This document shows, piece after piece, positions 54,249 through 61,946 of a stretch of DNA of 64,000 nucleotides. The notes beneath the pieces are model-generated. The model ran no database searches. It was given only the letters and a program-made list of their open reading frames with translations, and was not told the origin of the DNA. Every line of letters begins with the position of its first letter. Positions within the stretch are counted from its first letter, which is position 1. The position numbers and the translations under genes are program-made. Origin of the DNA: Bifidobacterium phasiani (GTDB taxonomy: Bacteria > Actinomycetota > Actinomycetes > Actinomycetales > Bifidobacteriaceae); contig NZ_JAHBBD010000003.1 in assembly GCF_019331775.1 (NCBI RefSeq), forward strand, positions 110,875 through 174,874, written 5' to 3'.

Positions 54249-54369
54249 CGCTTACGTTGAGACGGCGAAGTGCGGCATCGCTGGGTGCTGCGACATGCGC
54301 ATAACCGTCATGCGCGATAATTTGATTGAGAGTTGAGAGGACTGCCGCGCAGTGAGCGAGGGGAGGGCC

Positions 54370-55545
54370 ATGGGTACCGATGAATGGTATTCGGTCAGTT
54401 TTGTCGAGAAATGCACCATCGACGAGGCGCGCAATTGCACGCGCGTTCTGTATTCCGACGTGCGCGAGTATTACCCGGTCTGGAAAGGAAATACGCTTGT
54501 ATTGACCCCGAGGCCCAATTGCGACGTGCCCACGGTCGTAGTGGATTTTGTCCAAGATGACGAAGGCAAAAAACAACACATCACCGTCAAGGTCTCGCCG
54601 AAGCGTTATGGGGTGAAGACCTACAACGAGTTCCGAAAAAAGCTGCGTAAGGGGTTGAAGGAGCAGGCGCGGGGAAAGAAGAAACTTGAGACGGTTTCCG
54701 CTCGCACGGTGCCGGAACGTACGGAAATCGAGACAGCGGACGGTGTCGACGTGAACGTCCACAATATCGCCAACATGTTCAAGCCGCGATCTCGTAGAAA
54801 TTCCGCGGACACAGTCGCTGATTCTCGCCAGGAAGAGCTGTCGGCGCAACGGTCAGAATTCCCGCAGGGCGATGCACCTGCATCTGCGGAACCGACGGCA
54901 ACGCAGGAAACGGTTGAAATCGTGCCTAATTCCGGCATGCCCGTGGTGCGGGCGATGCGTCATGTCAAAGATGCATACGCTGCGTATGTGCCATTGCGTG
55001 TCATCACGATTATGCTAATCGTTTCGTTGCTGGTGATCAGTCTTTTGACGTACGGGTTCGTTGCCCGTGGTAATACGATCGACCAGCTGAACCAAACGGT
55101 AGCCAACCGTGATGAAACCATTGCGGAACTTTCCAATGAGAAGGATTCGCTGCAGGCCAGTCTTGATGCCGTGGAACCGCAAAGAAAGGCGAATGAAGCC
55201 GAGGACAAGCGTCTGCAGGAGCTGTCCGACCAGTTGCAGAGCCAGAAGACGCAGCAGGATCAAAAGCAGCAGGAACAAGATCAGAGGCAGAGCGATCTCG
55301 ACACGAGGCAGTCCGAGCTCGATGCTCGCGAACAGAGCCTTGCCGCGCGGGAACAGGCCGTGGCGCAAAGCGAGGCACAGTCGTACTACGGCTCTTCGTC
55401 GACTGGAAGTTCGTCGTCTGGCGGTTCGGCGTACTACAAGAACTGCGCTGCCGCACGCGCCGCCGGCGCGGCGCCGTTGTACCGCGGCGATCCGGGATAC
55501 CGCTCGAAGCTGGATGCCGATGGCGACGGCATCGCATGCGAGTGA
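54370..55545 (+). CDS. Membrane protein with coiled coil and C-terminal excalibur domain
   Basis: A 391-residue protein. The N-terminal soluble part (1-130) includes VEKCTIDEARNCTRVLYSD, then a polar linker. One transmembrane helix (about 209-231) contains VITIMLIVSLLVISLLTYGF. A Gln/Asp/Arg-rich coiled coil (236-337) follows, then a Ser/Gly spacer. The C-terminal excalibur calcium-binding motif is YYKNCAAARAAG...DPGYRSKLDADGDGIACE. Orientation suggests an outward coiled coil and excalibur domain. ATG 54370 has GGGGAGGGCC; GTG 54352 is an alternative. Codon use and GC content are clearly lower than in neighbours, suggesting acquisition from elsewhere. Confidence 0.85.
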   Translation: MGTDEWYSVSFVEKCTIDEARNCTRVLYSDVREYYPVWKGNTLVLTPRPNCDVPTVVVDFVQDDEGKKQHITVKVSPKRYGVKTYNEFRKKLRKGLKEQARGKKKLETVSARTVPERTEIETADGVDVNVHNIANMFKPRSRRNSADTVADSRQEELSAQRSEFPQGDAPASAEPTATQETVEIVPNSGMPVVRAMRHVKDAYAAYVPLRVITIMLIVSLLVISLLTYGFVARGNTIDQLNQTVANRDETIAELSNEKDSLQASLDAVEPQRKANEAEDKRLQELSDQLQSQKTQQDQKQQEQDQRQSDLDTRQSELDAREQSLAAREQAVAQSEAQSYYGSSSTGSSSSGGSAYYKNCAAARAAGAAPLYRGDPGYRSKLDADGDGIACE

Positions 55546-55609
55546 GAACAATTGGCTGGTAGGCGTCTGTCTGTGTCCGAAGGTCCGGCGCTGCGACGAC
55601 CCCGCGCTC

Positions 55610-56035
55610 CTAGACCAGCGGCAGCAGCCCGCTCAGGTCGTCGCGCTCGCCCACCGCGCTGATGCGCCCGGCGGCCTTCTCCTCGTCCCACGCCGTGATG
55701 CCGACGGCCAGCCGCAGCCACACCTCGGGCCGCAGCTCGATGACGTCCGGCGGCGTGAGGTTATGCGGATCGGAGGCCGGGCCGTCGAGAATCTTGACGG
55801 CGCCCCACGGCGCCACGCGCACCTCCACGCCGGGGCCGGGCGCGCGCCGTTCGAGCAGGAACAGCGAATAGCGCACCGCCATCGCCCACGTCGGTCGCGG
55901 CAGCGTCGGCCTGAGCGCCAGCCGGGTCGCGGCCGGCGCGTCCGCCGCCCCGGCGAGCATCGCCCGCGCCGCGTCGCGCCACTGCGCGAACGCCGCCGCG
56001 CCTTTGTCCAGATCCTGTTCCCGTATCACAGCCAT
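55610..56035 (-). CDS. Sterol-carrier-family protein
   Basis: A 141-residue protein resembling the actinobacterial sterol carrier (SCP-2-like) family. Helical N-terminal half with RPTWAMAVRYSLFLLERRAP, then a beta-rich half with VEVRVAPWGAVKILDG and DVIELRPEVWLRLAVG. In larger actinobacteria similar proteins follow purF/purM-type genes, but not here. ATG 56035 has CAGGATCTGG-like and no strong ribosome binding site. Role unknown; the assignment is moderate. It is convergent with the excalibur gene. Confidence 0.75.
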   Translation of the reverse strand: MAVIREQDLDKGAAAFAQWRDAARAMLAGAADAPAATRLALRPTLPRPTWAMAVRYSLFLLERRAPGPGVEVRVAPWGAVKILDGPASDPHNLTPPDVIELRPEVWLRLAVGITAWDEEKAAGRISAVGERDDLSGLLPLV

Positions 56036-56318
56036 ATGTCGGTATTGTGCCCGGTCGCCCCGACGGCTCGGGGAATGGCCGGCCCGGCCGGGCGCCGCCG
56101 GGACCCGCCGCCCCGACGGGGGCATCGCCCGTCGGGCTCATGGGCGGAGGATGTAAGCATTGCAGCGCCTGCGCGGACAAGCGCAGTAGGGGTCATGATA
56201 GGCTCGGAGTGAAAACGTATGCAAGACGTCACCGGCCGTTCATGAAGGATGTGTGCGGAGCGACCGCGACCACGGCATAATGTTTCTCGGAGTACTATCC
56301 GTCAGAGGGAGTCAGATA

Positions 56319-58772
56319 ATGACCGAAATTACCGCACCGAAGTCCCCCGTCACGACTGCGGAGTTCGCGGATGAGATTCGCGAGCAGCTCAAGTACACGC
56401 AGGGCGTGACCGTCGAGCAGGCCACTCCTGCGGACGTGTACGTCGCCGCTTCCGCGGCAGTGCGCCGTCATCTCATGGATTCCTGGATGAAGACGCAGCA
56501 GGACATGGTCAACGGCAACACCAAGGCCGTTGGATACCTGAGCGCCGAGTTCCTGATGGGCAAGCAGCTGCGCAACGCCCTGTTGAGCAGCGGCCTGACC
56601 CAGCAGTTCGACGAGGCCGTCGAACAGCTCGGCTTCAACTACCAGGACGTCGTCGACGCCGAATACGAGCCGGCCCTCGGCAACGGCGGCCTCGGCCGTC
56701 TCGCCGCCTGCTTCATCGACTCGCTGGCCTCGCTCGGCGTGCCCGCGTTCGGCTACGGCATCCAGTACAAGTACGGCATCTTCAAGCAGGAGTTCGACGA
56801 CCAGGGCCGCCAGGTGGAGACCCCGGAGTACTGGCTCGCGAACGAGGAGCCGTGGGGCCACGTCGACTACAACCGCTCGCAGCGCGTCAACTTCGGCGGC
56901 TACGTCGCCGACGAGGACGGCAAGCGCGTGTGGCACCCGGCCTGGGCCGTCCGCGCCGTGCCGGTCGACTACATGGTCCCGGGCTACGCCTCCGGCCGCG
57001 TGAACACGCTGCGCCTGTGGAGCGCCAAGAGCTACGACGAGTTCGACCTGCTCACCTTCAACAAGTCCGATTACCTCAACGCCGTCCGCCCGCAGGTCGA
57101 CGCCGAGAACATCTCCAAGATCCTCTACCCGGAGGATTCCACCCCGCAGGGCAAGTCCCTGCGCCTGCAGCAGCAGTACTTCTTCGTCTCCGCGTCGATC
57201 CACGACGCGATCCGCGTGTTCTACCCCGGCCAGGACAAGCCGGACCTGACCACGTTCCCGGACAAGATCACGTTCCAGCTCAACGACACGCACCCGGTGA
57301 TCGGCATCCCCGAGCTCATGCGCGTGCTGATCGACGAGTACGGCTACGACTGGGACACCGCGTGGGACATCACCACCCGCACCTTCAACTACACCTGCCA
57401 CACGCTGCTGCCGGAGGCGCTCGAGGTGTGGCCGGCCCGCCTGATCGGCGAGCTGCTGCCGCGCCACATGGAGATCATCTACCAGATCAACGACCACTTC
57501 CTGGCCGAGCTGTCCGGCAAGACCCGCGACAAGGAGAAGATCGAGCGCATGCGCATCGTCACCCAGGGCGACGATCCGCAGGTGCGCATGGCCTACCTCG
57601 CCGTCGCCGGCGGCTCGCACGTCAACGGCGTGGCCGAGCTGCACTCGCAGCTGCTCAAGGACATCACGCTCAAGGACTTCTCCGACCTGTACGGCGAGAA
57701 GTTCACGAACGTGACCAACGGCGTGACCCCGCGCCGCTTCATCAAGCTCGCCAACCCGCGCCTGTCCGACCTGATCACCGAGGGCCTGGGCACCGACAAG
57801 TGGCTGAGCGACCTCGAGCTGCTCAAGGGCCTCGAGCCGCTCGCCCAGGACGACGAGTTCGTCAAGAAGTTCGCTGAGGTCAAGCGCGCCAACAAGGTCG
57901 ACTTCGCGAACTACGCGAAGCGCGAGTACGGCTTCGAGATGAACCCGGACACGATGTTCAACTCGATGATCAAGCGTCTGCACGAGTACAAGCGCCAGAG
58001 CCTGAAGATCCTGGCCCTGATCGCGCGCTACGCCGACATCAAGAACGGCAACATGTCGGCCGACGACGTGCTGCCGCGCACCGTGATCTTCGGCGCCAAG
58101 TCCGCCCCGGGCTACTACATGGCCAAGCTGACGATCCAGCTGATCAACAACGTGGCCCGCGTCGTGAACAACGACCCGGACGTCAAGGGCGCGCTGAGCG
58201 TGTACTTCCCGTGGAACTACAACGTGCGCCTCGCCCAGCACCTGATCCCGGCCACCGACCTCGACGAGCAGATCTCGCAGGCCGGCAAGGAGGCCTCCGG
58301 CACCGGCAACATGAAGTTCGCCCTCAACGGCGCGCTGACCGTCGGCACCCTCGACGGCGCGAACGTCGAGATCCGCGAGCGTGTGGGCGCCGAGAACTTC
58401 TTCCTCTTCGGCATGACCGTCGACGAGGTCGAGGACCTCTACGCGAAGGGCTACGGCCCGGCCGCCTACTACGAGGCCGATCCGCGCCTGAAGCAGGCCA
58501 TCGACATGATCTCCGACGGCACCTTCTCCAACGGCGACCGCAACACCTTCGCGCCGCTCGTCGCGGACTGGCTGACCAAGGACTACTTCATGACCCTGGC
58601 CGACTTCCACTCCTACACCGCGATCCAGGCCGACATCGAGGCGCTGTACCGCACGCCGCTCGAGTGGCACCGCAAGGCGCTGATCAACGTGGCGAACTCC
58701 GGCTACTTCAGCTCGGACCGCTCGATCGAGGACTACCTGGAGCGCATCTGGATGACCGGCCCGATGGACTGA
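56319..58772 (+). CDS. glgP: Glycogen/maltodextrin phosphorylase
   Basis: An 817-residue PLP-dependent phosphorylase releasing glucose 1-phosphate from alpha-1,4-glucans. The PLP-binding Lys is residue 666 in SGTGNMKFALNGALTVG. Other family blocks are EPALGNGGLGRLAACF, WLANEEPWGHVDYNRS and LNDTHPVIGIPELMR. ATG 56319 follows CAGAGGGAGTCAGATA. It is monocistronic with a clear terminator at 58899-58935. It acts in the cytoplasm on stored glycogen or imported maltodextrins. Confidence 0.97.
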   Translation: MTEITAPKSPVTTAEFADEIREQLKYTQGVTVEQATPADVYVAASAAVRRHLMDSWMKTQQDMVNGNTKAVGYLSAEFLMGKQLRNALLSSGLTQQFDEAVEQLGFNYQDVVDAEYEPALGNGGLGRLAACFIDSLASLGVPAFGYGIQYKYGIFKQEFDDQGRQVETPEYWLANEEPWGHVDYNRSQRVNFGGYVADEDGKRVWHPAWAVRAVPVDYMVPGYASGRVNTLRLWSAKSYDEFDLLTFNKSDYLNAVRPQVDAENISKILYPEDSTPQGKSLRLQQQYFFVSASIHDAIRVFYPGQDKPDLTTFPDKITFQLNDTHPVIGIPELMRVLIDEYGYDWDTAWDITTRTFNYTCHTLLPEALEVWPARLIGELLPRHMEIIYQINDHFLAELSGKTRDKEKIERMRIVTQGDDPQVRMAYLAVAGGSHVNGVAELHSQLLKDITLKDFSDLYGEKFTNVTNGVTPRRFIKLANPRLSDLITEGLGTDKWLSDLELLKGLEPLAQDDEFVKKFAEVKRANKVDFANYAKREYGFEMNPDTMFNSMIKRLHEYKRQSLKILALIARYADIKNGNMSADDVLPRTVIFGAKSAPGYYMAKLTIQLINNVARVVNNDPDVKGALSVYFPWNYNVRLAQHLIPATDLDEQISQAGKEASGTGNMKFALNGALTVGTLDGANVEIRERVGAENFFLFGMTVDEVEDLYAKGYGPAAYYEADPRLKQAIDMISDGTFSNGDRNTFAPLVADWLTKDYFMTLADFHSYTAIQADIEALYRTPLEWHRKALINVANSGYFSSDRSIEDYLERIWMTGPMD

Positions 58773-58898
58773 TCCCCGACCGGCACCGGCCCGCCGCCGC
58801 ATCGGCGTCATCGTGACGCCGGCGGGGCGGCGTCGGTCCGGCCCGACGGCTTCGGGCGGATGCGGCCGCTGCGCCGCCCGCCCGGAGCCTGGCACGCG

Positions 58899-58935
58899 AA
58901 AGTCCCGCACCCAATCGTTGAGTGCGGGACTTTTT
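58899..58935 (+). terminator. Rho-independent terminator of glgP
   Basis: 12-bp arms AAAGTCCCGCAC (58899-58910) and GTGCGGGACTTT (58922-58933), loop of 11 nt, and a T-run to 58935. Confidence 0.92.
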
Positions 58936-58956
58936 GCATGGTGGCGGGTGCGGCGG

Positions 58957-59391
58957 GTGCCGCGGTGCGGTGACATGGCAGGCGGGTGTTCCGTCTCGGC
59001 GTCGGTTGCGGTGCGTCGGGCGGGTGTGCCGTGCTACGGAACCGACATTGGGCCGGCGGCAGTGTCGGTTCCGTGGCAGGGTTGTCGTCGCTGGCGCTAC
59101 GGAACCGACGCCGGGGGCGTGCGGCAAGGATGGGATGGCGGTGTGGCGTGGTGATGGCGTGGTGTGCGGACATGGCGCGGTGCGACGTGGCGGTGCGGTG
59201 TGACATGGTGGGGTGTGATGCGACGGTGTGCGGTGCCGCGGTGCGGTGAATGGCAGGCGGGTGTTCCGTCTCGGCGTCGGTTGCGGTGCGTCGGGCGGGT
59301 GTGCCGTGCTACGGAACCGACATTGGGCCGGCGGCAGTGTCGGTTCCGTAGCACAGCTGCTGTCGCTGGTGCTACGTAACCGACGCCGGGG
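58957..59391 (+). repeat. Two direct copies of a ~160-bp intergenic element
   Basis: Copy 1 (58957-59116) and copy 2 (59233-59391) share GTGCCGCGGTGCGGTGA, then ATGGCAGGCGGGTGTTCCG, and continue to CCGACGCCGGGG with few mismatches. In copy 2, GTGCTACGGAACCGACA (59306-59322) and its exact complement (59338-59354) form a 17-bp stem. A related shorter copy is the palindrome at 23505-23550. Confidence 0.88.
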
Positions 59392-59580
59392 TGGGACGTG
59401 CGGCAGGAGAGGCGTATGTGGCGGGATGCGGTGGATGTGTGCGGGGTGGCGGCGCATGCCGCGCATGCACAGGGACGGCCGCGCGGGCCGATACGCGGAG
59501 CGCCCGCACTCCGCGGAACCTGCGGGATACGGGCGCTCATGATGATGCCGGGCGGTCCGCCCGGCATCGACGATCGGAAA

Positions 59581-59829
59581 TCAGGCCTCAGCGGCCTCCG
59601 CCTCCGGGGCGGTCTCGGCATCGTCATCGGCGACGGCCTCGACGGCTTCCGGTTCGTCGGTCTCCTTGGCGAGCCCCAGATCGACCGGCGAGGAGCTGTT
59701 CTCCCACGGCTCCTCCCACGGGTCGTAGTCCGGGTTCTGCTGCTTGTAGATGTACAGACCGACAACCGCTGCGAGCAGGGCGCCGAAGAGCAAAGCGAAG
59801 AACTTCCAACCGTTGGACTTACGTTCCAT
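59581..59829 (-). CDS. Small single-helix membrane protein with acidic tail
   Basis: An 82-residue protein with a basic start MERKSNGWK, one helix FFALLFGALLAAVVGLYIY, and a long acidic tail rich in Glu/Asp/Ala (ETDEPEAVEAVADDDAETA). ATG 59829 follows AAAGGAGGCCGTT, a strong ribosome binding site, which supports a real gene. No family is recognised. It is divergent from the rhomboid protease, with about 200 bp between. Confidence 0.8.
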   Translation of the reverse strand: MERKSNGWKFFALLFGALLAAVVGLYIYKQQNPDYDPWEEPWENSSSPVDLGLAKETDEPEAVEAVADDDAETAPEAEAAEA

Positions 59830-60027
59830 AACGGCCTCCTTTCCCGTAATGTGGCCTGCTCATCCAAGCCAACTCTGCATACCATCTTAATTCGATGTTT
59901 GTAACGATTGGGTGGAATTCTGCACATTGAGAACCCGCGGCCGCGCCATGCCGCCACGGTTCGCCGCGGCGTCCGCGCCCGTCCGCGCGCCGGGCGGCTC
60001 GTTTGCGGCAATCGGTAGAGTGGACGC

Positions 60028-60819
60028 ATGGCTTATCGACGTTTCAGTTTGTTCCCCGAATCCCCGACCCTGCGCGACATGTTCTCCAAACGCGCGATTC
60101 GGTACCAGTGGCGCGACAACGGCCCGGTGTTCGTCTCCGCGATCCTGATCGTCTGCGTGGCGGTGTGGCTGGTCGAGCTCGTGCTGTGGGCGGTGTCCCC
60201 CTATGCGCTGAACGCGATGGTGGACTTCGGCGCGTTCCGGCCCCTGCTGGCGATGCACCGGCCGTGGACGTTCGTCACCTCGATGTTCATGCACCAGCCG
60301 TCCTCGATCCTGCACATCCTGTTCAACATGCTCACGCTGTGGTCCATCGGCCCGGTGCTCGAACGCATGATGGGGCACTGGCCGTTCCTGGCGCTGTACG
60401 TGCTTTCGGGCCTCGGCGGCAACCTGGGCATGATGGTGTGGGCCGCGGTGTCGCCGTACGACTCCGGCTGGCTCACGGCGGCGTACGGCGCCTCGGGCGC
60501 GCTGTTCGGCCTGTTCGCCGCGGTGCTGGTCGTGTACCGCCGTGTGGGCATCGACATCACCTCGATGCTGGTGTGGATGGTGATCAACTTCCTGCTGCCG
60601 GTCGTGGTGTCGAACGTCGCCTGGCAGGCGCACGTCGGCGGTTTCGTGGTCGGCGGCGCGATGACGCTGCTGCTGGTGTCCGGCCCGCACGCCCTGCGCG
60701 GCAAGAGCCTGGCCTACCGCACGGTGGTGTACGGCGTCGGCGTGTTCGCGGTGCTGGTGATCGGCGTGCTGCTGTGCAATCTCGACAACCCGCTCGGCAT
60801 GCTCGGGCTGGTCATGTAG
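60028..60819 (+). CDS. Rhomboid-family intramembrane serine protease
   Basis: A 263-residue polytopic membrane protease. Six helices are seen. The catalytic Ser is in GASGALFGLFAAVLV (AYGASGA near residue 153) and the catalytic His in WQAHVGGFVVGGA. The usual HxxxN helix-2 region appears as SILHILFNMLTLWSIG. Rhomboids cut transmembrane substrates; the substrate here is unknown. ATG 60028 lies in a GTAGAGTGGACGC context with a weak ribosome binding site. A terminator follows at 60839-60873. Confidence 0.94.
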   Translation: MAYRRFSLFPESPTLRDMFSKRAIRYQWRDNGPVFVSAILIVCVAVWLVELVLWAVSPYALNAMVDFGAFRPLLAMHRPWTFVTSMFMHQPSSILHILFNMLTLWSIGPVLERMMGHWPFLALYVLSGLGGNLGMMVWAAVSPYDSGWLTAAYGASGALFGLFAAVLVVYRRVGIDITSMLVWMVINFLLPVVVSNVAWQAHVGGFVVGGAMTLLLVSGPHALRGKSLAYRTVVYGVGVFAVLVIGVLLCNLDNPLGMLGLVM

Positions 60820-60838
60820 CCGACGATCTCTCGTTGAG

Positions 60839-60875
60839 AAGGCCGCGGTCCCGGTGTACGGGGCCGCGGCCTTTT
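60839..60875 (+). terminator. Terminator of the rhomboid gene
   Basis: AAGGCCGCGG (60839-60848) pairs with CCGCGGCCTT (60864-60873), followed by TTTT overlapping the arm end (60872-60875). Confidence 0.85.
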
Positions 60876-60877
60876 CG

Positions 60878-61003
60878 GTGGCGGTTGGCGGCGACGTGCG
60901 GCCGGTGGCGGCGTCGCGTCGGCGCCGGTGACGATGGTGCGTGGCGGTTGGCGGCGACGTGCGGCCGGTGGCGGCGTCGCGTCGGCGCCGGTGACGATGG
61001 TGC
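60878..61003 (+). repeat. 63-bp tandem duplication
   Basis: GTGGCGGTTGGCGGCGACGT at 60878 begins again at 60941, and the full 63-bp units (60878-60940, 60941-61003) appear identical or nearly so. A degenerate third start, GTGGCCGTTGCCGCGACAT, follows at 61004. Confidence 0.9.
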
Positions 61004-61104
61004 GTGGCCGTTGCCGCGACATGCGGCTGGCGATGGGGCGACCGATGGCAGGGCGACGGGCGGTGCCGGCGGGGCGTCGGGTGACGGCGCCGCGTTGGGC
61101 GACT

Positions 61105-61336
61105 GTGGGCTGGTGCGGCGGTGGGCTGGTGTGACTGTGGACCGGTGTGACGGTGGGCTGGTGTGACTGTGGGCTGGTGCGGCGGTGGGCTGGTGCGGCG
61201 GTGGGCTGGTGCGGCGGTGGGCTGGTGTGACTGTGGACTGGTGTGACTGTGGACTGGTGTGACTGTGGACTGGTGTGACTGTGGGCCGGTGTGACTGTGG
61301 GCCGGTGTGACTGTGGGCCGGTGTGACGGTGGGCCG
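61105..61336 (+). repeat. 16-bp minisatellite, about 14.5 units
   Basis: GTGGGCTGGTGYGRCK-type units start every 16 bp from 61105 to 61329 with variants GTGGACTGGTGTGACT and GTGGGCCGGTGTGACT. Perfect phase is kept throughout. Unit length is twice that of the 8-bp array at 345-424, and both are G-rich on the plus strand. Confidence 0.92.
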
Positions 61337-61485
61337 ACGGCGCCACGGACGGAGGATACGGGGCGTTCGGCGTGGCGGTGCGGTGACGTGCGGCGAATTA
61401 TGCGGATGGCGTTCGGCGGCGTCCGGCGTGGATGTGGGCGACGTGGACGGGACGGACGGGGGTATGTGGAATGACATGGATGTAG

Positions 61486-61638
61486 TTTTCCACATTTGTG
61501 GAAAAGGGTGTGGATAACTTGGGGATAATGTGGGTATAACTGGTGGACAAACAACGGGGTTATCCACAAAGATGTGCACAAATCCACATATATCAACGAT
61601 TGCGCACTGTGGATAGTTGTGGAGCAAAGTTATCCACA
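61486..61638. promoter_or_regulatory. DnaA-box cluster in an AT-rich island
   Basis: Three perfect DnaA 9-mers: TGTGGATAA (61509-61517), TTATCCACA (61560-61568) and TTATCCACA (61630-61638). One-mismatch boxes are TTTTCCACA (61486-61494), TGTGGAAAA (61497-61505) and TGTGGATAG (61608-61616). A weaker AATCCACAT lies near 61581. This density in about 150 bp is replication-origin-like. No dnaA or dnaN is adjacent, so it may be an origin-related, DnaA-titrating or DnaA-regulated site. Confidence 0.8.
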
Positions 61639-61946
61639 ATATTGTGCAAATCGGGGACCGTCGCCCACCCGCGGCGATGCCGAACGGTGGCATGGAGACT
61701 TCGATGCGGGATGGGCCGCCGTCCGCCCACGGGCGACGCTCGCGGCTCGTATACCGGCGGCCGGGCCGCACGGGGCGCCATGTCCGCATGCCGTTGTCCC
61801 TCTCCCGTCGTCGATTGATGGCTGCGGCCGTGCGGCGGCGCGTGTGGCCGTTGCCGCGCGTGCGGAGCCGTTGCGTGAATCGTGGGCCGGTCGCGCGTGA
61901 TGGTGTGCGTCCGCGGTCCGTGACCATGGAACCATAGAATGGGACG

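Larger units (their letters stand above)
58773..59580. other. Repeat-rich gap after glgP
   Basis: No gene is supported; open frames coincide with repeats. It contains the glgP terminator and two copies of a 160-bp element, both listed separately. Between them (59117-59232) lies GTG-rich unassigned DNA. Confidence 0.7.
60820..61946. other. 1.1-kb intergenic island with minisatellites and DnaA boxes
   Basis: No gene is supported. The order is: rhomboid terminator, 63-bp tandem duplication, GC-rich spacer, 16-bp minisatellite (61105-61336), spacer, an AT-rich DnaA-box cluster (61486-61638), then about 300 bp of GC-rich DNA before the methyltransferase start. The AT-rich patch contrasts sharply with its surroundings. 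Confidence 0.75.

Noticed and set aside
58813..59542. Small plus-strand ORFs after glgP
   Set aside because: They coincide with the duplicated 160-bp elements and have low-complexity products and no ribosome binding sites.
61105..61336. CRISPR-like array
   Set aside because: Units are contiguous 16-mers with no spacers and no cas genes, so it is a minisatellite.
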